Source of the DNA: Holacanthus passer | Lineage: Eukaryota; Chordata; Actinopteri; Pomacanthidae | Direction: 5' to 3' | Assembly (NCBI GenBank): GCA_025331565.1 | Contig: JAFREQ010000025.1 | Coordinates: forward strand, 496,001 to 560,000 | DNA length: 64,000 nt | Shown here: positions 61,501 to 64,000 of the stretch, piece after piece | Layout of the letters: every line of letters starts with the position of its first letter | Position numbering within the stretch: position 1 is the first letter of the stretch | Program-made: the position numbers and the translations under genes | Notes under the pieces: generated by a model | What the model saw: the letters and a program-made list of their open reading frames with translations, nothing else | Told to the model about the DNA's origin: nothing | The model's database searches: none

Positions 61501-63985
61501 GTGAGGTCACTGTCGGAGGGGGCTGTTGCTGTCAAAAGATTTCAGGTGAGATTTATAGACAAGGCTGTCAACCACAAAGAGCCACTTAAACTGCCTTTTG
61601 TGTGGATGGCATCAAAGGCACCCAGTTTGAGTCAATGTTAAAGCACACAGTAACTTAGTAACTAGCAGTCTACTGCATATATAGCTTGTCAAAATGCACA
61701 AACATGTTATAAAGGTCAGCAGACTAAGGTAGGCATGGAGACAGTAGATACAGTATGTCAGTAGGCAAGCAGGTTTTCCCGAGCTCAGAGTCAATCAAAA
61801 GCTGCCCCTGTTGATGCTAAAAACACGGCCGCCCACACCACACACTGACATTCTCCACATACTGTATTCCAAACACATGGCAAAAGTTGCATGTTAGCGA
61901 GAGATGGTTTCACGGAGCCAGCTAGGTTTAAGTAAGCAATCGTTTCTGCCAAGGTTGCACCAAAAGGCCTGAGGCGTTCTGTGTTCTCACACTAAAGCAG
62001 TGCATGATAACGTAATAAGGTACACAAGGACAGGTCGCCGGTGCTGGAATGTAACTAAGTACTAAAGTATTGTACTTAAGTTGAAGATAAGATGAGATAA
62101 ATCTTTATTCGTCCCTCAGTGGGGAAATTTGAGGTACTTGTACTTTGCTTGAGTCAACATGTTCAGCTATTAGTTGCTTAATCAATTAGTCAATTGACAC
62201 AAAGTTAATGGCCAACTATTTTGGTTATTATCATTTTTCATGTAAAAATATTTCTTGGTTTCCAGCTTCACAAGGATTTTCTGCTTTTCCTGCACTGAAT
62301 ACTTTTACTTTTAATACTTTAAGGACATTTTCCTGATTATACTTACATACTTTTACATCAATATTCAGTGCAGGACTTTTACTTGTAACCTGCTTGTACT
62401 TTACTTTTAATCTGAATACTGAATACTACTGAACACTCCACCACTACAGGTCACGAGGCTGAGTAATGTAATGGATTTGCTGCCAGTATCTCGTGACAGC
62501 ACAACCTCAAATGTGTTAAACCACGTTCAAACAATCTGCTTTTACATAAGAGTTTGTTTTTTAAGTTTATTTTAGTCTTACAAATGGTCAAAGTTAAATG
62601 TTAAAAGCAATGTGACTTTTCCACAGAGGCTCTTTATGATGGATGACAGAGAGGTTGTTTTGGTCAAAATGGAGGATCCAAGCAACGCGGTCGAATTTCG
62701 GGACGCCACGCTGGCTTGGGAAAAGGCGCGCTCTCCGGCTGTGAAACCCAACCCGCCTCCCAAGAAGCGAGGAGGGATGAAACGTGTCCTGCGCAGGGAG
62801 AAGCTCAGCCTGTACATCTCCACAGAGGACAGCAAAGGAAACAAGGAAGGGCCCAACGCACAAAGTCTCCTCACAAACATGGAGCAGGAGAGTCCACAAA
62901 GCACCATCTCCTCCACTCAAAGCATACGACCTCCACTGCACAAGACCCTGCACCGCATTGACCTTCGCATTAAGCGGGTAACAACACAAACACGTACATT
63001 AAGTGGAGTTGGACTAACCTTTGCCTGCTGCATCATTAATTCCCACAATGTCACTTTCTCTTTCTAGGGTTCACTGGTTGGAATATGTGGAGGTGTCGGC
63101 AGTGGAAAGAGCTCACTTCTGTCTGCTCTGCTGGGACAGGTGAGATTTAACTGGATGTTCAGCCAGGTTGCTCAGTTTAAGTTTTCCCCTTCAGACAGCA
63201 CAGACACGAATAACAGCAACAAGGATAGCTTTAGTCTTTTTGAACTGTTCATTCACACACAATGCCACATAATGACCTACGATTTGAAAAGAAATGTTTC
63301 AAGTGTTTTCTCTGCTTTCAACCTTCTGTTTTTGTGTCGCAGATGACCCTGGTAGAAGGCAATGTAGCTGCCAGTGGTGGCTTCGCCTACGTGTCACAAC
63401 AAGCCTGGATCCTCAATGACTCACTGAAGGAGAACATCCTGTTTGGAAATGAGTACGACCAAGACAAGTAAGAACAACTATTGTGTAATGATGGCAAACA
63501 AAAGCATTCACATTATAAGATTAACCCCTAATTTAATCTTTCCTCATCATCAGATATAACACTGTCCTGGAAGCCTGCTGTCTCCACCCTGATCTTGCAG
63601 AGCTCTCATACGGAGACATGACTGAGGTAGAAATCTGCTTCACAGAAATAAGATTTCGTAATAAAATGTTTCCTTACTCTTAGTCAGTGCTGAAATAGGC
63701 GTGTGCAGCAGTTTTAGTTTATGCAACTGTTTGCAGTTCAGTGCAACCACAACAGGGTTTTCATTTTTTTTCTCTTTCTAGATTGGAGAGAGAGGCACCA
63801 ACCTGAGCGGAGGGCAGCGTCAGAGAGTGAGCCTGGCGCGTGCCCTCTACAGCGATCGGCCCATACTCCTCCTGGATGACCCTCTCAGCGCTGTTGATGC
63901 CTGTGTCGGTTCCCATGTTTTCCATAAAGCTATCAGGGGTGTTGCTAAGGGCAAGACGGTGTTGTTTATAACCCACCAGCTGCAG
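52371..63985 (+). CDS. abcc5: ABCC5-like (MRP5-type) ABC transporter, N-terminal half
   Basis: ABCC5-type proteins are ATP-driven plasma- or endomembrane exporters of organic anions, cyclic nucleotides and, in some studies, heme. Thirteen in-frame exons join to 707 codons: 52371-52549, 53030-53185, 56797-56944, 57910-58143, 58483-58656, 59705-59852, 61025-61173, 61438-61545, 62627-62977, 63068-63139, 63343-63467, 63554-63626 and 63782-63985. There is no TMD0, as in short ABCC proteins. TMD1 spans residues about 144-416. NBD1 has Walker A GGVGSGKS (557-564), Q-loop YVSQQ (589-593), LSGGQ (647-651), Walker B ILLLDD (667-672) and H-loop His704. The KHQHPVDNAGLFS and AQAFTVVAVFNSMTFALKVT blocks are ABCC5-like rather than ABCC12-like. 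It could be the abcc5 ortholog or a diverged fish paralogue. The second half is off the window. Confidence 0.88.
53030..53185 (+). CDS. abcc5: ABCC5-like exon, HPVDNAGL motif
   Basis: It encodes HQHPVDNAGLFSFMTLHWLS followed by PLALKAYKASSLSIDDVWGL and ends at CQ(R). The acceptor is CTATTCCAG and the donor GTGAGG. The motif is diagnostic for the ABCC5/11/12 group. Confidence 0.93.
53186..56796 (+). other. ABCC5-like intron, no gene recognised
   Basis: The longest intron of the transporter. A short TTATAG-type run lies near 53554-53575. No exon, RNA gene or clear transposon was recognised. Confidence 0.6.
56797..56944 (+). CDS. abcc5: ABCC5-like exon, TM1
   Basis: It encodes RLETLWHDELKRRGREGASL and then the first membrane span LVAIFSILLTMVAGFVGP. 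It follows a 3.6 kb intron. The donor is GTGAGT. Confidence 0.93.
57910..58143 (+). CDS. abcc5: ABCC5-like exon, TM2 and cytosolic loop
   Basis: Seventy-eight whole codons encode ALMVRALLEYSQSSETH, TM2 (VLYGLSLVAGIFLMDLMRSW) and the SYRTAARLRGAALTFAFNKI coupling region. The acceptor is CATTCCCAG and the donor GTAGGG. Confidence 0.94.
58483..58656 (+). CDS. abcc5: ABCC5-like exon, TM3-TM4
   Basis: It encodes LINICSSDGQRLYEALSVGC and two membrane spans, ending in AVFILFYPTM. The acceptor is CTCCACCCAG and the donor GTACGA. Phase is 0 at both ends. Confidence 0.94.
59705..59852 (+). CDS. abcc5: ABCC5-like exon, intracellular loop 2
   Basis: It encodes MLASRLTAYFRKKCVVVTDR and RVRLMNEILGCIKFIKMYCW, which is the coupling helix region contacting NBDs in ABC exporters. 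The donor is GTGAGT. Confidence 0.95.
59853..61024 (+). other. ABCC5-like intron, possible conserved block
   Basis: No gene was recognised. The part at about 60000-60480 is unusually even in composition and free of simple repeats, with homeodomain-like TAATTG/TTAATTTG words. It could be a conserved noncoding element, which cannot be tested here. Confidence 0.3.
61025..61173 (+). CDS. abcc5: ABCC5-like exon, TM5
   Basis: It encodes KVRSEERGILERAGVIQSLT and the membrane span VGVAPIVVVIASVCTFTL, ending LTAAQ. The acceptor is CCTCAACAG and the donor GTATTT. Confidence 0.94.
61438..61545 (+). CDS. abcc5: ABCC5-like exon, TM6
   Basis: Thirty-six codons encode AFTVVAVFNSMTFALKVTPL and AVRSLSEGAVAVKRFQ. 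The acceptor is CCCTTCTCAG and the donor GTGAGA. Confidence 0.95.
62039..62446. mobile_element. hAT-like MITE with 8-bp target duplication
   Basis: The left end CGGTGCTGGAATGTAACTAA and the right end ...CTCCACCACTA form short inverted termini (CGGTGCTGGA versus TAGTGGTGGA). The flanks CAGGTCGC (62031-62038) and CAGGTCAC (62447-62454) are an 8-bp target duplication with one change, typical of hAT insertions. The interior carries two other repeats: 'tttattcgtccctcagtggg' near 62103-62122, and a 'gttgcttaatcaattagtca' block near 62173-62280. Confidence 0.72.
62627..62977 (+). CDS. abcc5: ABCC5-like exon, TMD1-NBD1 linker
   Basis: Its 117 codons begin RLFMMDDREVVLVKMEDPSN and AVEFRDATLAWE, the first NBD1 strand. 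A long insertion follows: basic and proline-rich (NPPPKKRGGMKRVLRREK), then Ser/Thr-rich. It ends TLHRIDLRIKR. Such a long charged insertion at this position is typical of ABCC5. The acceptor is TTTCCACAG. Confidence 0.93.
63068..63139 (+). CDS. abcc5: ABCC5-like exon, Walker A
   Basis: Twenty-four codons encode GSLVGICGGVGSGKSSLLSA and LLGQ, the ATP phosphate-binding loop of NBD1. The donor is GTGAGA. Confidence 0.97.
63343..63467 (+). CDS. abcc5: ABCC5-like exon, Q-loop
   Basis: It encodes MTLVEGNVAASGGFAYVSQQ, then AWILNDSLKENILFGNEYDQ and D(K). The Q-loop couples NBD1 to the membrane domain. The donor is GTAAGA. Confidence 0.96.
63554..63626 (+). CDS. abcc5: ABCC5-like exon, NBD1 helical subdomain
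   Basis: It encodes YNTVLEACCLHPDLAELSYG and DMTE. The acceptor is CATCATCAG and the donor GTAGAA. Confidence 0.95.
63782..63985 (+). CDS. abcc5: ABCC5-like exon, signature, Walker B and H-loop
   Basis: Sixty-eight codons encode IGERGTNLSGGQRQRVSLAR, the Walker B segment ILLLDDPLSAVDA and TVLFITHQLQ. The residue after the Walker B Asp is Asp rather than Glu, as usual for NBD1 of ABCC proteins. The donor is GTGAGG, and the gene continues right of the window. Confidence 0.97.
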
Positions 63986-64000
63986 GTGAGGGATTTCTAA

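Noticed and set aside
62578..62989. Minus-strand open frames of 112-131 codons opposite the transporter linker exon
   Set aside because: They are antisense shadows of the coding exon at 62627-62977, with no independent support.
1..64000. CRISPR array, bacterial operon, rRNA or tRNA genes
   Set aside because: The DNA is intron-rich vertebrate sequence. No direct-repeat/spacer structure or tRNA cloverleaf with A and B boxes was seen.

Overview
The window is vertebrate nuclear DNA, almost certainly from a ray-finned (teleost) fish. Genes are split into short exons with GT-AG introns, (CA)n/(GT)n microsatellites are frequent, and several interspersed repeats look like families common in teleosts. 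Those repeat assignments are from memory and were not searched. Both confident genes read left to right on the + strand.

Region 1 (1-36258, with a 3' UTR to roughly 36990): the 3' part of enox2, an ecto-NOX disulfide-thiol exchanger. Eleven coding exons (6242-36258) chain in frame from just upstream of the RRM domain to the stop codon, giving 526 complete codons plus a split first codon. The start of the gene lies left of the window. The 5.4 kb before the first visible exon is intron and holds a LINE fragment. The other introns are mostly unremarkable apart from microsatellites, repeats and one possible conserved noncoding block.

Region 2 (about 37000-49700): a gene-poor interval with a Tc1/mariner-like MITE directly after enox2, a hAT-like element, an antisense LINE reverse transcriptase relic and another teleost repeat. 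Inside it is a chain of phase-compatible exon-like segments (39419, 40338, 47095, 47747) that may be a small unrecognised gene. This is the most novel and least certain observation.

Region 3 (about 49730-64000): the 5' half of an ABCC5-type (MRP5-like) ABC transporter gene. A GC-rich promoter carries two perfect CRE palindromes and leads into a 5' UTR exon with a short uORF. A 2.2 kb intron follows, containing a roughly 250 bp tandem repeat. Thirteen in-frame coding exons (52371-63985) then encode the N terminus, the first transmembrane domain and the core motifs of the first nucleotide-binding domain, 707 codons in all. The second half of the transporter lies right of the window.

No functional link between the two genes is evident. 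One encodes a cell-surface oxidase/thiol-exchange family member and the other an organic-anion/cyclic-nucleotide type exporter. They appear to be neighbours only.
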